Positions 9,437-17,057 of a stretch of DNA of 19,688 nt are shown in pieces. The stretch's first letter is position 1. Each line of letters opens with the position of its first letter. A program made the translations under genes and the position numbers. The DNA is from Alphaproteobacteria bacterium (lineage in GTDB: Bacteria > Pseudomonadota > Alphaproteobacteria > DSM-16000 > Inquilinaceae), in contig JAJUFW010000004.1 in assembly GCA_029263555.1 (NCBI GenBank), positions 1 to 19,688 on the forward strand. The letters run 5' to 3'. The notes beneath the pieces were generated by a model that saw only the letters and a program-made list of their open reading frames with translations, had not been told where the DNA came from and searched no databases.

Positions 9437-9916
9437 CTATGGCCGTCCCTCGCGCCAGGTGACGTCGGCGTTGAACAGGGCGACGGTGGAGATCGCGGTC
9501 TTGGCGCTCGCCTCCCTCACCTGCCGGCTGTAGGCGACGTAGACCAGGGCATCGTTCGTGCGGTCGTAGATGCGCCGCACAGCCAGCGACTTGAAGATCA
9601 GACTGCGTCGCTCGCTGAAGACCTCCTCGCCCTCGTCGCCGAGTTCGATGTCGCCGATCACGATCGGCGCGGTCTGGCGACACGAGATCGAAGAGTTCGA
9701 CGGATCCTCGAACCAATTGCCCTGGGACAGGCGGTCGATGAGGCCGCGCTTGAAATAGGTCAGGTGGCAGGTGACGCCCTCGACCTCCGGATCGGCGATC
9801 GCCTCGACGATGATGGAGTTGCCGGTCCAGTCATTGCTGAAATCGGCAATCTCCTCCGCACGCGCCGGGGCGGCCGCAAGGAGGATGAGCGCAAAAAGGG
9901 CCGGATGGCGGTTCAT
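9437..9916 (-). CDS. creA: CreA-family secreted/periplasmic protein
   Basis: 159 residues. An N-terminal signal peptide (MNRHPALFALILLAAAPARA, cleavage expected before EEIADF) directs it to the periplasm. The mature part matches CreA: GNSIIVEAIADPEVEGVTCH, LTYFKRGLIDRL, EDPSNSSISCRQTAPI and VYVAYSRQV near the end. Two conserved cysteines (in GVTCH and SISCRQ) could form a disulfide. The biochemical role of CreA is not established even in E. coli. The ATG at 9916 is chosen over one three codons upstream (9925) because AAGGA lies eight bases before it. It is transcribed divergently from the YpfJ-like peptidase across 137 bases, and its stop lies 95 bases before the VOC gene. Confidence 0.9.
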   Translation of the reverse strand: MNRHPALFALILLAAAPARAEEIADFSNDWTGNSIIVEAIADPEVEGVTCHLTYFKRGLIDRLSQGNWFEDPSNSSISCRQTAPIVIGDIELGDEGEEVFSERRSLIFKSLAVRRIYDRTNDALVYVAYSRQVREASAKTAISTVALFNADVTWREGRP

Positions 9917-10053
9917 CTGTGGCATCCTTCGAGTACGGGCGTGCCGAGAGTGAACACCCGAGCGTGGTCCCCCGTCCACCGCCAGCCGGCCGGTCGCCAC
10001 GGCGGAACTCCGCCACCGTCGCCCGCGTTGCGCGTTGAGCGAACGGAGCTGTC

Positions 10054-10953
10054 ATGCGCTGGAGAACAGGCAGGCGGAGCGGAAATGTCGAGGACCGCCG
10101 AGGTGCCGGGGCCCCGGTGGGCATCCGGTTCCCCGGGCGAGGCATTCCCGGCGGCTTCGGCGGTCGTCGTGCCGGGATAGGCGGCATCGGCGCCGTCATC
10201 ATCGTCGTCATTCTGGCGATGCTCTTCGGGATCGATCCGCGGCTCCTGCTGCAGGACACGATGGGCGAAGCTCCTTACGCCACCTACGCTCCCGACAACA
10301 GCCCGGCAGCCGGCCAGGACGACGAACTGGCCGACTTCGTGTCGGTCGTCCTGGCCGATACCGAGGACACATGGGGCCAGATCTTCGGCCAGAGCGGCGG
10401 GGCGTACCGCGACCCGACCCTGGTCCTGTTCTCAGGCGCGGTCGACTCCGCCTGCGGCTTCGCCCAGGCGGCCGTCGGGCCCTTCTATTGCCCCCTGGAC
10501 GAGAAGGTCTATATCGACCTCTCCTTCTATCGGGACCTGCAGGACCGCTTCCAGGCCCCCGGCGACTTCGCCCAGGCCTATGTCATAGCCCACGAGATCG
10601 GGCATCACGTGCAGACGCTGCTCGGCATCTCGGAACAGGTTCAGGCGGCAAAGGCCCGCGCCGGGCAGGCGGAAGCCAATGCCCTCTCCGTCAGGCAAGA
10701 GCTACAGGCCGACTGCTTCGCCGGAATCTGGGCCTTCTACGCGGACCGGAGGGGAGTGCTGGAGGCCGGGGATATCGAGGAGGGCCTGAACGCCGCGAGC
10801 GCGATCGGCGACGACCGGCTGCAGATGCAGAGCCGCGGCTACGTCGCCCCGGATTCCTTCACCCACGGATCGTCCGAACAGCGGGCCCGCTGGTTCCAGC
10901 GCGGTCTCGCCTCGGGCGATCCGCAGGACTGCGATACCTTCAGTCAGCCCTGA
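10054..10953 (+). CDS. ypfJ: YpfJ-type neutral zinc metallopeptidase, membrane-anchored
   Basis: A 299-residue predicted zinc metallopeptidase of the YpfJ/KPN_02809 family, the only plus-strand gene. A basic, Gly/Arg-rich N-terminus is followed by one membrane anchor (about 43-59, IGAVIIVVILAMLFGI). The rest is predicted to face the periplasm. AYVIAHEIGHHVQTLLGI (175-192) contains the HExxH zinc site. QELQADCFAG (215-224) carries the downstream acidic residues that could provide the third ligand. SACGFAQAAVGPFYCPLDEK (132-151) has two cysteines typical of the family. The ATG at 10054 has GGAG five bases upstream. No substrate is known for the family. It diverges from creA, another envelope protein, and ends 18 bases before the convergent nadE stop. 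Confidence 0.94.
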   Translation: MRWRTGRRSGNVEDRRGAGAPVGIRFPGRGIPGGFGGRRAGIGGIGAVIIVVILAMLFGIDPRLLLQDTMGEAPYATYAPDNSPAAGQDDELADFVSVVLADTEDTWGQIFGQSGGAYRDPTLVLFSGAVDSACGFAQAAVGPFYCPLDEKVYIDLSFYRDLQDRFQAPGDFAQAYVIAHEIGHHVQTLLGISEQVQAAKARAGQAEANALSVRQELQADCFAGIWAFYADRRGVLEAGDIEEGLNAASAIGDDRLQMQSRGYVAPDSFTHGSSEQRARWFQRGLASGDPQDCDTFSQP

Positions 10954-10956
10954 AGA

Positions 10957-10969
10957 CCGGCGGAGCCGG
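10957..10969. terminator. Tiny hairpin between convergent genes
   Basis: CCGGC-GGA-GCCGG sits in the 18-base gap between the stop codons of the peptidase and nadE, where a two-way terminator would be placed. Only five base pairs and no T-runs, so the evidence is weak. Confidence 0.25.
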
Positions 10970-10971
10970 GA

Positions 10972-12657
10972 TCAGGCGCCCGCCCCGGCCGGAGGTTCGA
11001 TCAGGTTGACCGCCGCATTCGTGATCGGATACCGCCGGTCCCGGCCGAAGGACCGCGGCGTCAGCTTGACGCCAGGCGGTGCCTGCCGGCGCTTGTATTC
11101 GGCCCGGTCGAGAAGCCGCCACACCCGGGCGACCGTCTCAGGCTCATGCCCGCGGGCGACGATCTCCGGGAGGCCGAGCTCTTCCTCAATCAAACAGTGC
11201 AGGATGTCGTCCAGCACGTCGTAGGGCGGCAGCGTGTCCTGGTCGGTCTGGTTCGGCTTCAGCTCGGCCGAAGGCGGCTTGACGATGACCCGCTCCGGAA
11301 TGACCCGCCCGGCCGGACCCAGGGCGTCGCGCGGCTGCGTCTGGTTGCGCCAGCGGGAGAGCGCGAAGACCGTCGTCTTGTAGACGTCCTTGAGGACGGA
11401 ATATCCGCCGCACATGTCGCCATAGAGGGTGGCGTAGCCGACCGACATCTCCGACTTGTTGCCCGTCGACAGCACCATAGGCCCCAGCTTGTTGGAAAGC
11501 GCCATCAGCGTGATGCCGCGCGCCCGGGACTGGATGTTCTCCTCCGTGATGTCGGCGGGGCGTCCGTCGAACAGTGGCCGCAGCATGCCCTCGAAGGCCT
11601 GCATCGCCGGACCGATCGGGATCGTATCCAGGCGGACGCCGAGCAGCCTGGCGCACGCGGCGGCGTCCTCCAGGCTTTCATCGCTGGTATAGGGCGACGG
11701 CATCATGACGCAATGGACCCGGTCGGGCCCCAGCGCATCCACCGCGACCACCGCGGACAGGGCGCTGTCGATGCCGCCGGAAAGCCCGATCAGCACGCCG
11801 GGGAAGCGGTTCTTCGTCACATAGTCCCGAAGTCCCAGAACCATCGCGCGATAGATCGCCTCCAGCCCTTCGGCGGGCACGGCGCGTTCCCCCGGCTCGC
11901 AGTCCCAGCCGTCCGGCCCGCGGGTCCAGACCGTCTCGACCACCCGTTCCTCGAAGGATGGCAACTGGACCTTGAGGCTGCGGTCCCGTCCGACGACGAA
12001 GGACGACCCGTCGAACACCAGCTCGTCCTGCCCGCCGACCTGGTTGACATAGGCTAGGGCCAATCCGCTTTCGACGACCCGGCTGACGGTCAGGTTCAAG
12101 CGCAGGTCCATCTTGCCGGTCTCGAACGGGCTTCCGTTCGGGACGATCAGCAGCTCGGCCCCGCTTTCCTCCAGGCACTCGATGACATCGGGCTTCCAGA
12201 TGTCCTCGCAGATCGGCACCCCCAGCCGGACCCCGCGGAAGTTGATCGGGCCCGGCATCGGTCCGGGCGCGAACACCCGCTTTTCGTCGAAGACGCCGTA
12301 GTTGGGCAGATCCACCTTGAAGCGGATCGCGGCAATGTCGCCCCGATCCAGCAGCAGCGCCGCATTGTGGATGCGTCCCTGGTCCCGCCAGGGCGCACCG
12401 ATCAGCAGGGCCGGCCCCTCATGCGTCGCCGCCGCAAGCTCCCGAACGCCCTCCTCGACCCGGTCCAGGAAGAAGGGCTTCAGGACAAGGTCCTCGGGCG
12501 GATAGCCGCTGACCGACAGTTCCGGACAGACCACGAGATCGGCTCCAGGCGCCAGATCCCTCGCCCTCCGGATCTTGGCGATATTCCCGCGAACGTCGCC
12601 GACCACAGGGTTGAGCTGGGCGAGAGCGATGACGAGTCGATCCGGCGAGACAGTCAT
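10972..12657 (-). CDS. nadE: Glutamine-dependent NAD+ synthetase
   Basis: A 561-residue two-domain enzyme that converts nicotinic acid adenine dinucleotide to NAD+ using ATP and ammonia from glutamine. The N-terminal nitrilase-type glutaminase has the expected Glu-Lys-Cys triad: CPELSVSGYPPEDL (Glu46), FKVDLPNYGVFDEKRVF (Lys114) and GVPICEDIW (Cys150). The C-terminal synthetase has the ATP-binding loop GLSGGIDSALS (291-301) and later GNKSEMSVGYATLYGDMCGG. The open frame extends to a TTG at 12723, but homologues start close to the alanine-glutamine-leucine strand (LVIALAQLNPVVGD), so the ATG at 12657 is used; no good ribosome-binding site is seen there. It lies 102 bases after a nicotinate phosphoribosyltransferase gene, forming an NAD-making pair, although a strong stem-loop lies between them. 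Confidence 0.95.
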   Translation of the reverse strand: MTVSPDRLVIALAQLNPVVGDVRGNIAKIRRARDLAPGADLVVCPELSVSGYPPEDLVLKPFFLDRVEEGVRELAAATHEGPALLIGAPWRDQGRIHNAALLLDRGDIAAIRFKVDLPNYGVFDEKRVFAPGPMPGPINFRGVRLGVPICEDIWKPDVIECLEESGAELLIVPNGSPFETGKMDLRLNLTVSRVVESGLALAYVNQVGGQDELVFDGSSFVVGRDRSLKVQLPSFEERVVETVWTRGPDGWDCEPGERAVPAEGLEAIYRAMVLGLRDYVTKNRFPGVLIGLSGGIDSALSAVVAVDALGPDRVHCVMMPSPYTSDESLEDAAACARLLGVRLDTIPIGPAMQAFEGMLRPLFDGRPADITEENIQSRARGITLMALSNKLGPMVLSTGNKSEMSVGYATLYGDMCGGYSVLKDVYKTTVFALSRWRNQTQPRDALGPAGRVIPERVIVKPPSAELKPNQTDQDTLPPYDVLDDILHCLIEEELGLPEIVARGHEPETVARVWRLLDRAEYKRRQAPPGVKLTPRSFGRDRRYPITNAAVNLIEPPAGAGA

Positions 12658-12729
12658 AGGGGCGGGTGCTCGATAAGCGAGGGGACGGATGGGCGAGCCT
12701 AGCAACTGCCCCTTCGGTGTCAATCGGAG

Positions 12730-12753
12730 CCGCCCGGCCGAGGCGCCGGGCGG
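12730..12753 (-). terminator. GC stem-loop after the NAPRT gene
   Basis: CCGCCCGGC (12730-12738) pairs perfectly with GCCGGGCGG (12745-12753) around six bases, six bases past the NAPRT stop. No U-tract follows (CTCCGATTG). It may terminate or attenuate transcription before nadE. Confidence 0.45.
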
Positions 12754-12759
12754 TTGTCC

Positions 12760-13917
12760 TCAATCGGCGCTCTTCTTTGCCTGCCGCGACGTGCGCAAGA
12801 GGAATTCGCGTCCGACCTTCACCCGGGGCTGGCCGTCATATTCCACCACATCGGCGGTGGCATAGGTCTCTGACCATTTCTCCGGCAGGAAGCTGCCGGT
12901 GCCGACGACATCGATGGGTGCGCGCGCCAGCGCCATCACCCGGCACTTGGCCGGGCTGAAGCCGGAGGACGCGACGATCCTGACCTTCGGGAAGCCGGCC
13001 TCGTCCAGCCGGTCGCGCAGGTGATGGATTGCCGCCGCCGAGACGCCGGTGCCGATCAGGTAGCGCAGCTCCGTCTCGTCGCGGTAGCCGCGGATCGCTT
13101 CCGGCACGTGACGCTCGAGAACCGCATAGGACGACGGCGGATCCAGCCCTTCGAGATAGCGCCCGCCGGGAGTGTCGATGCGAACCGCAAGCCGCCCCTC
13201 GGCCGCGAGGTCCGTGAAACGGCGGCAGACATCCAGGCTGTCGGTCACCTCGCGCCCGAAATAGTCCACGAGCACGGTCAAGTTCTGCTCCGGATGCACC
13301 TCGTGGAACATTTCGGCGGCGCGGACAGTCGAGCCGGCATAACCGATCAGCGCATGCGGCATCGTGCCGAAGCCCTGGGGCTGGCCGAAGAAATGGGCCG
13401 TCGCGTCCGTCGCATTCCCGATGAAGCCGACCGCCTGCAGCTTGCGCTTCGCCCGATCGGACCCGACGCTTGCGGCATAGGCCATCAGTTCCGCCATCTC
13501 GGCGCCGGCGCAATGCCGTGCGTCCATGGCCAGGAACGCGACCTTCGGCAGCTCCGCACACATCACGAAGGCGTTGTAGGCGGCGACACAGGCGGGCCCG
13601 ATCTTCTGCAGCAGCAGGGTCTCCGCGTCCGACAGGTGGTAGAGCGAGCCCGTGACATACATCAGTGGCTCGCCGGCACCAACCCACTTGCCTTCGGGAT
13701 AGCAGAGATCGATGTCCAGCTCGAAATTGCGTTGCCTGGCAAGCCGCTGCAGCCACTCGATCGCAAGCCGGGGTGCCGAGACGACCGGCCGTCGCATGAA
13801 GATCGCGTAGGTGGCGCGAACATCGCCATAGCGCCCGACGATGCTCTTGGTGTGGAGAAAATACTTGTCCGTCCAGCGGGCGATGTCGCCATCGGCGTCA
13901 GGGTTGGCGGGCGGCAC
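12760..13917 (-). CDS. pncB: Nicotinate phosphoribosyltransferase, short form
   Basis: 385 residues. NAPRT joins nicotinate and PRPP to nicotinate mononucleotide in the Preiss-Handler salvage route. The N-terminus WTDKYFLHTKSIV (15-27) stands where the long bacterial enzymes have TDxYxLTM. It resembles the shorter archaeal type, which is also about 390 residues. GFIGNATDATAHF, GTMPHALIGYAGSTVRA and the barrel segments NLTVLVDYFGREV, LAVRIDTPGG and VRIVASSGFSP fit the phosphoribosyltransferase barrel; GTGSFLPE fits a phosphate-binding turn. The C-terminal extension of long NAPRT is absent. The start is GTG at 13917, with GAGG about seven bases upstream. The neighbour nadE uses the downstream product, which supports the assignment. 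A quinolinate-type or nicotinamide-type substrate is less likely but not excluded. Confidence 0.83.
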   Translation of the reverse strand: MPPANPDADGDIARWTDKYFLHTKSIVGRYGDVRATYAIFMRRPVVSAPRLAIEWLQRLARQRNFELDIDLCYPEGKWVGAGEPLMYVTGSLYHLSDAETLLLQKIGPACVAAYNAFVMCAELPKVAFLAMDARHCAGAEMAELMAYAASVGSDRAKRKLQAVGFIGNATDATAHFFGQPQGFGTMPHALIGYAGSTVRAAEMFHEVHPEQNLTVLVDYFGREVTDSLDVCRRFTDLAAEGRLAVRIDTPGGRYLEGLDPPSSYAVLERHVPEAIRGYRDETELRYLIGTGVSAAAIHHLRDRLDEAGFPKVRIVASSGFSPAKCRVMALARAPIDVVGTGSFLPEKWSETYATADVVEYDGQPRVKVGREFLLRTSRQAKKSAD

Positions 13918-14051
13918 TTCAGGTCCTCGTTCTTGCCTTGATCGTAGCCGGCCTGATCTTCGGCCCTCCCCACGCGCCTTCCGGGGCGGATCCCGTGTTC
14001 TGACGGAGTTCAGGAACGGTTCGGACCGGCCGTCTCCTCATAGCAACGTCT

Positions 14052-14088
14052 GGGGAGGGACGCCGGCCGAGGGCAGGCGTCCCTCCCC
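14052..14088 (-). terminator. Strong GC stem-loop after the DAHP synthase gene
   Basis: A 13-bp perfect inverted repeat (GGGGAGGGACGCC 14052-14064 with its complement 14076-14088) surrounds an 11-base loop. It starts seven bases after the stop at 14096. The minus strand continues AGACGTTGC with no T-run. Very stable and correctly placed for termination. Confidence 0.55.
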
Positions 14089-14095
14089 CGCGACG

Positions 14096-15484
14096 TCATT
14101 CGGCCGCGGCGATACGGCGGGCGCGGTCCCGGTCGGCCCGTGCCTCTTTCAGCTTCTCCGCCGTCAGGAACGCGAGTTCCAGCGCCTGATGGGCGTTCAG
14201 GCGCGGGTCGCAGGCCGTGTGATAGCGCAGCGACAGCACGTTGTCCGTGATCGCCTGGGCGCCGCCCGTGCATTCAGTGACGTCCTGGCCGGTGAGTTCG
14301 AAATGGACCCCGCCCGGATAGGTGCCCTCGGCATGGTGGATGGCGAAGAAGGCGCCGACCTCCTGCAAAATCGCGTCGAAACGGCGGGTCTTGTAGCCCG
14401 TCGTCGACTTGACCGTGTTGCCGTGCATCGGATCGCAGGACCAGACCACCGTCCGGCCTTCCGCCTGCACCCGCCGAATCAGCGGCGGAAGGTGCCGTTC
14501 GACCTTGTCGGCGCCCATGCGGACGATGAGGGTCATCCGGCCGGGTTCGTTGTCCGGGTTCAGGGTGTCCAGCAGGCGGATCAGATCGTCGGGATCCGAG
14601 GTCGGGCCGCATTTCAGGCCGAGCGGGTTCTTCACGCCGCGCAGGAACTCGACATGCGCGCCGTCCGGCTGCCTCGTCCGGTCCCCGATCCACAGCATGT
14701 GGGCGGAAACGTCGTACCAGTCGCCCGAAGTGGAATCGATCCGGGTCAGAGCCTGCTCATAGGGGAGCAGCAGAGCCTCGTGGCTGGTGTAGAATTCCGT
14801 CTCGCGGATCGATGGCGTCGACTCCGCCGTGACGCCGCAGGCGGCCATGAACTGCACGGCTTCGTCGATGCGATTGGCGAAGGCCTCGTAGCGCTGGCCT
14901 TCCGGGCTGCGCCCGACAAAGCCGAGCGTCCACTGATGGACCTTGTGGAGGTCGGCATAGCCCCCCTGGGCGAAGGCGCGCAGCAGGTTCAGCGTCGCAG
15001 CCGACTGGTTGTACGCCCGGAGCATCCGGTCGGGATCCGGAGTCCGAGCCGCGGCATCGAACTCGTAGCCGTTGATGATGTCGCCGCGATACGACGGAAG
15101 CTCCTTGCCGTCGATCGTCTCGGTATCGGCGGAGCGGGGCTTGGCGAATTGTCCCGCCATGCGCCCGACCTTGACCACCGGAACGGCGCTGCCGAACATC
15201 AGCACCACGGCCATCTGCAAGAGCACCCGGAAGGTGTCCCGGATCTTGTCGGCCTCGAAATCGCTGAATGCCTCGGCGCAGTCGCCGCCCTGCAGCAGGA
15301 AGGCCTCGCCGGCGGCAACCTTGGCCAGCCGTGCCTTGAGCGAGCGCGCTTCGCCGGCAAAGACCAGCGGCGGATAGCTGGCAAGTTGGGCCTCGACCTC
15401 GGCCAGACGGGCCGGGTCCGGATAGTCCGGCATCTGCTTTGCCGGCTTCGACCTCCAACTATCAGGCGTCCAACGCTGCGCCAT
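14096..15484 (-). CDS. aroG: 3-deoxy-7-phosphoheptulonate (DAHP) synthase, class II
   Basis: Condenses phosphoenolpyruvate and erythrose 4-phosphate to DAHP, the first shikimate-pathway step. 462 residues, normal for the plant/mycobacterial class II type and unrelated in sequence to E. coli AroFGH. It opens with the family hallmark AQRWTPDSWRSKPAKQ. Metal ligands are in place: Cys69 in QGGDCAEAF, His354 in CDPMHGNT, Glu396 in VHFELTG and Asp426 in HTACDPRLN. GPTSDPDDL and LKCGPT belong to the PEP site. The extra N-terminal allosteric elements of the mycobacterial enzyme appear short or absent. Two ATG codons are adjacent; the second (15484) lies six bases from AGGAG, the first (15487) only three, so the second is preferred. 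The gene has its own 210-base upstream gap with a possible promoter and no trp/phe leader peptide that I could see. Confidence 0.96.
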   Translation of the reverse strand: MAQRWTPDSWRSKPAKQMPDYPDPARLAEVEAQLASYPPLVFAGEARSLKARLAKVAAGEAFLLQGGDCAEAFSDFEADKIRDTFRVLLQMAVVLMFGSAVPVVKVGRMAGQFAKPRSADTETIDGKELPSYRGDIINGYEFDAAARTPDPDRMLRAYNQSAATLNLLRAFAQGGYADLHKVHQWTLGFVGRSPEGQRYEAFANRIDEAVQFMAACGVTAESTPSIRETEFYTSHEALLLPYEQALTRIDSTSGDWYDVSAHMLWIGDRTRQPDGAHVEFLRGVKNPLGLKCGPTSDPDDLIRLLDTLNPDNEPGRMTLIVRMGADKVERHLPPLIRRVQAEGRTVVWSCDPMHGNTVKSTTGYKTRRFDAILQEVGAFFAIHHAEGTYPGGVHFELTGQDVTECTGGAQAITDNVLSLRYHTACDPRLNAHQALELAFLTAEKLKEARADRDRARRIAAAE

Positions 15485-15490
15485 CATCGT

Positions 15491-15495
15491 CTCCT
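15491..15495 (-). promoter_or_regulatory. Ribosome-binding site of the DAHP synthase gene
   Basis: AGGAG on the minus strand, three bases before the first ATG and six before the second. The spacing favours the second ATG (15484) as the start. Confidence 0.55.
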
Positions 15496-15556
15496 AACCA
15501 AGCGCTGCGGCCCCGAGGCACCGAATTCCTTACGGGACCGCTTCCTTCCATGAAAG

Positions 15557-15593
15557 ATCTTAGCCTATACGCCGCTGGAACGGTCAATTCCAG
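15557..15593 (-). promoter_or_regulatory. Possible promoter with overlapping inverted repeat, upstream of DAHP synthase
   Basis: On the minus strand TTGACC (15587-15582) resembles a -35 element, and TAAGAT (15562-15557) or a base-shifted CTAAGA a -10, with 18-19 bases between. The -35 sits exactly inside the inverted repeat CTGGAA-N7-TTCCAG (15575-15593), where a repressor could act. The -10 is poor and the spacing slightly long, so this is tentative. Confidence 0.25.
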
Positions 15594-15652
15594 TCCGAAC
15601 AGGCTCTTTCATTGCGAATGGCGGAGACGCGATCGACAGGGCCCGGGACCGC

Positions 15653-15686
15653 GCGCCCGTCCGCTTCGACCGGGCAGAACGGGCGC
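15653..15686 (-). terminator. Stem-loop after the GlsB-like gene
   Basis: GCGCCCGT (15653-15660) pairs perfectly with ACGGGCGC (15679-15686) across 18 bases, 11 bases past the stop at 15698. No U-tract follows. Terminator-like by position. Confidence 0.4.
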
Positions 15687-15697
15687 ACCGACGCGGG

Positions 15698-15955
15698 TCA
15701 GGCCGAGCGGCGTCCGACGATCGCGTTGTAGACCCAGAGCACGACGATGGCGCCGATCACGGCGACGATGAGGCTCCAGATATTGAATCCCGTGATCCCG
15801 CTTCCCCCGACGGCGCCGAACAGGAACCCGCCGACAAAGGCGCCGACGATGCCGAGAACCAGATTGATGACCAGTCCCGAGCCCTGGCCGTGCATGATCT
15901 TGCTGGCGATCCAGCCGGCGATCAGCCCCAGAATTATCCACGCGAGGATAGACAT
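15698..15955 (-). CDS. GlsB/YeaQ/YmgE-family small membrane protein
   Basis: An 85-residue protein of three hydrophobic segments: SILAWIILGLIAGWIASKIM (2-21), a Gly-rich middle segment VLGIVGAFVGGFLFGAVGG (33-51) and WSLIVAVIGAIVVLWVYNAI (60-79), ending GRRSA. This is the transglycosylase-associated/GlsB-YeaQ family, inner-membrane proteins often induced by stress. The old family name does not imply enzymatic activity, and no catalytic residues are present. The GxxxG-like glycine spacing suggests tight helix packing. The ATG at 15955 has GAGGAGGGG about four bases upstream, a strong site. It lies alone between the Rsm22-like gene and DAHP synthase, with stem-loops in the flanking gap, so it may be its own transcription unit. 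Confidence 0.92.
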   Translation of the reverse strand: MSILAWIILGLIAGWIASKIMHGQGSGLVINLVLGIVGAFVGGFLFGAVGGSGITGFNIWSLIVAVIGAIVVLWVYNAIVGRRSA

Positions 15956-16042
15956 AGGCCCCTCCTCATTGCTGATAGATCATCGGCAAAGAATGCCTCT
16001 GAATGCGCCGCCGCTCAATCCCGGTCATTCCGCCGGGCGGCC

Positions 16043-17014
16043 TCACGCTCCGAAAACGGCGTCACCCCAGTCGAGCCGCCGCGCCGTCTTGAACGCCGCG
16101 CCGTCCCGGCGGCTCAGCACCCGCTCGCCGGCGCCGCCGTCCGGCCGGCAGAGCTTCAGCCCGATCTGGCCGCTGGCCGACCGCGGCGGGGCGATGACCC
16201 GCCCGTCGGCAGGCCGGCCCGGATGACGCGAAACCGCTAGATAGACGTATTTCTCGTCCTCCCAGGGGACCTCGCCGCCCTTGGCCTGCCGGTGCAGGCG
16301 CGACCGGGCGACCCGGCGCGAAAAATGGCACCAGTCCGGGGCCGACAGCGGGCAGGCGCCGACATGCGGACAGGGCGCGATCAGATGAGCGCCGGCCGCG
16401 AGCAATCGCGACCGGGCCTCCAGAATGCGTTCCCAGCCGGCCGGGGTGCCGGGTTCGACGATGACCAGGGTATCGGCGGTGAGCGACCACAACCGGTCGA
16501 TCAGCGCGCCGCGCGCTTCGGGCGCCAGCTCGTCCAGGACATAGGCCAGGCTCACGAGTTCCCGCGGCGCCAGGTCCGGCAGCCCGTCGGTGATGTCGGC
16601 CGCCCGCCATTCGATGCGGGCAAGCGGCGCCCGGGCGGCCAGCCGCTCGCCCCAGGCGCGGATTGCCGGGCTGCCTTCGACCAGCATCGCCTCCCGGATG
16701 CCGGGCCAGCAATCGTGCGCCGCCCATAGGGCAGAGCCCGGGCCGGATCCGACATCCAGCACCGTGCCCGGTTCGAAATCCGGGCGCATGTCCGCGACGG
16801 CCCCGAATGCCGCCCGGATCGCGGCATAGGTGGCGGGCAGGCGCGTCGCGAGATAGGCGCGTGCCGCCATGTCGTCGGAAAGGTGAAGGCGGCCGTCCCG
16901 CAGCTCCGCACGGTAGCGGCGCGAGAGCCGTTCCGACGCGCGAGACAGGTCGGCGAGGGCCACGCCTTCGAGCGCCTCCTCAACCCCCTGGCGCAGGAGG
17001 GCGGGCAGGATCAT
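16043..17014 (-). CDS. Rsm22-family small ribosomal subunit protein / methyltransferase-like
   Basis: 323 residues, homologous to yeast mitochondrial Rsm22 and human METTL17, factors for small ribosomal subunit assembly. The Rossmann methyltransferase core shows motif I TVLDVGSGPGSALWAA (84-99), an acidic turn LVEGSP (111-116) and LVSLAYVLDEL (153-163). PCPHVGACPLSAPDWCHF (214-231) supplies Cys215, Cys221 and Cys229, and Cys289 (GLKLCRPDG) is a fourth. This is the spacing known to hold an Fe-S cluster in the mitochondrial relatives. Whether the bacterial protein methylates rRNA is unresolved. The ATG at 17014 has AGGA four bases before it. It starts 43 bases after gor ends, same strand, so the two may be co-transcribed. 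Confidence 0.9.
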   Translation of the reverse strand: MILPALLRQGVEEALEGVALADLSRASERLSRRYRAELRDGRLHLSDDMAARAYLATRLPATYAAIRAAFGAVADMRPDFEPGTVLDVGSGPGSALWAAHDCWPGIREAMLVEGSPAIRAWGERLAARAPLARIEWRAADITDGLPDLAPRELVSLAYVLDELAPEARGALIDRLWSLTADTLVIVEPGTPAGWERILEARSRLLAAGAHLIAPCPHVGACPLSAPDWCHFSRRVARSRLHRQAKGGEVPWEDEKYVYLAVSRHPGRPADGRVIAPPRSASGQIGLKLCRPDGGAGERVLSRRDGAAFKTARRLDWGDAVFGA

Positions 17015-17057
17015 GGGATCCTGCGATCCCGGGTCCCGGGCCGTGCCGTAGCGCCGG

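Noticed and set aside
9342..9716. Upstream extension of the VOC protein by 125 residues
   Set aside because: The extension overlaps the creA reading frame in another register and is low complexity. The ATG at 9341 has a good ribosome-binding site and fits family length.
15462..15551. Possible leader peptide of 29 codons upstream of, and overlapping, the DAHP synthase start
   Set aside because: It has no ribosome-binding site and only one Trp with no run of aromatic codons, so it does not look like an attenuation leader.
13841..15553. A 570-codon plus-strand open frame opposite DAHP synthase
   Set aside because: The reverse strand encodes an enzyme with all its metal ligands. The plus-strand product has no recognisable fold and crosses an intergenic gap.
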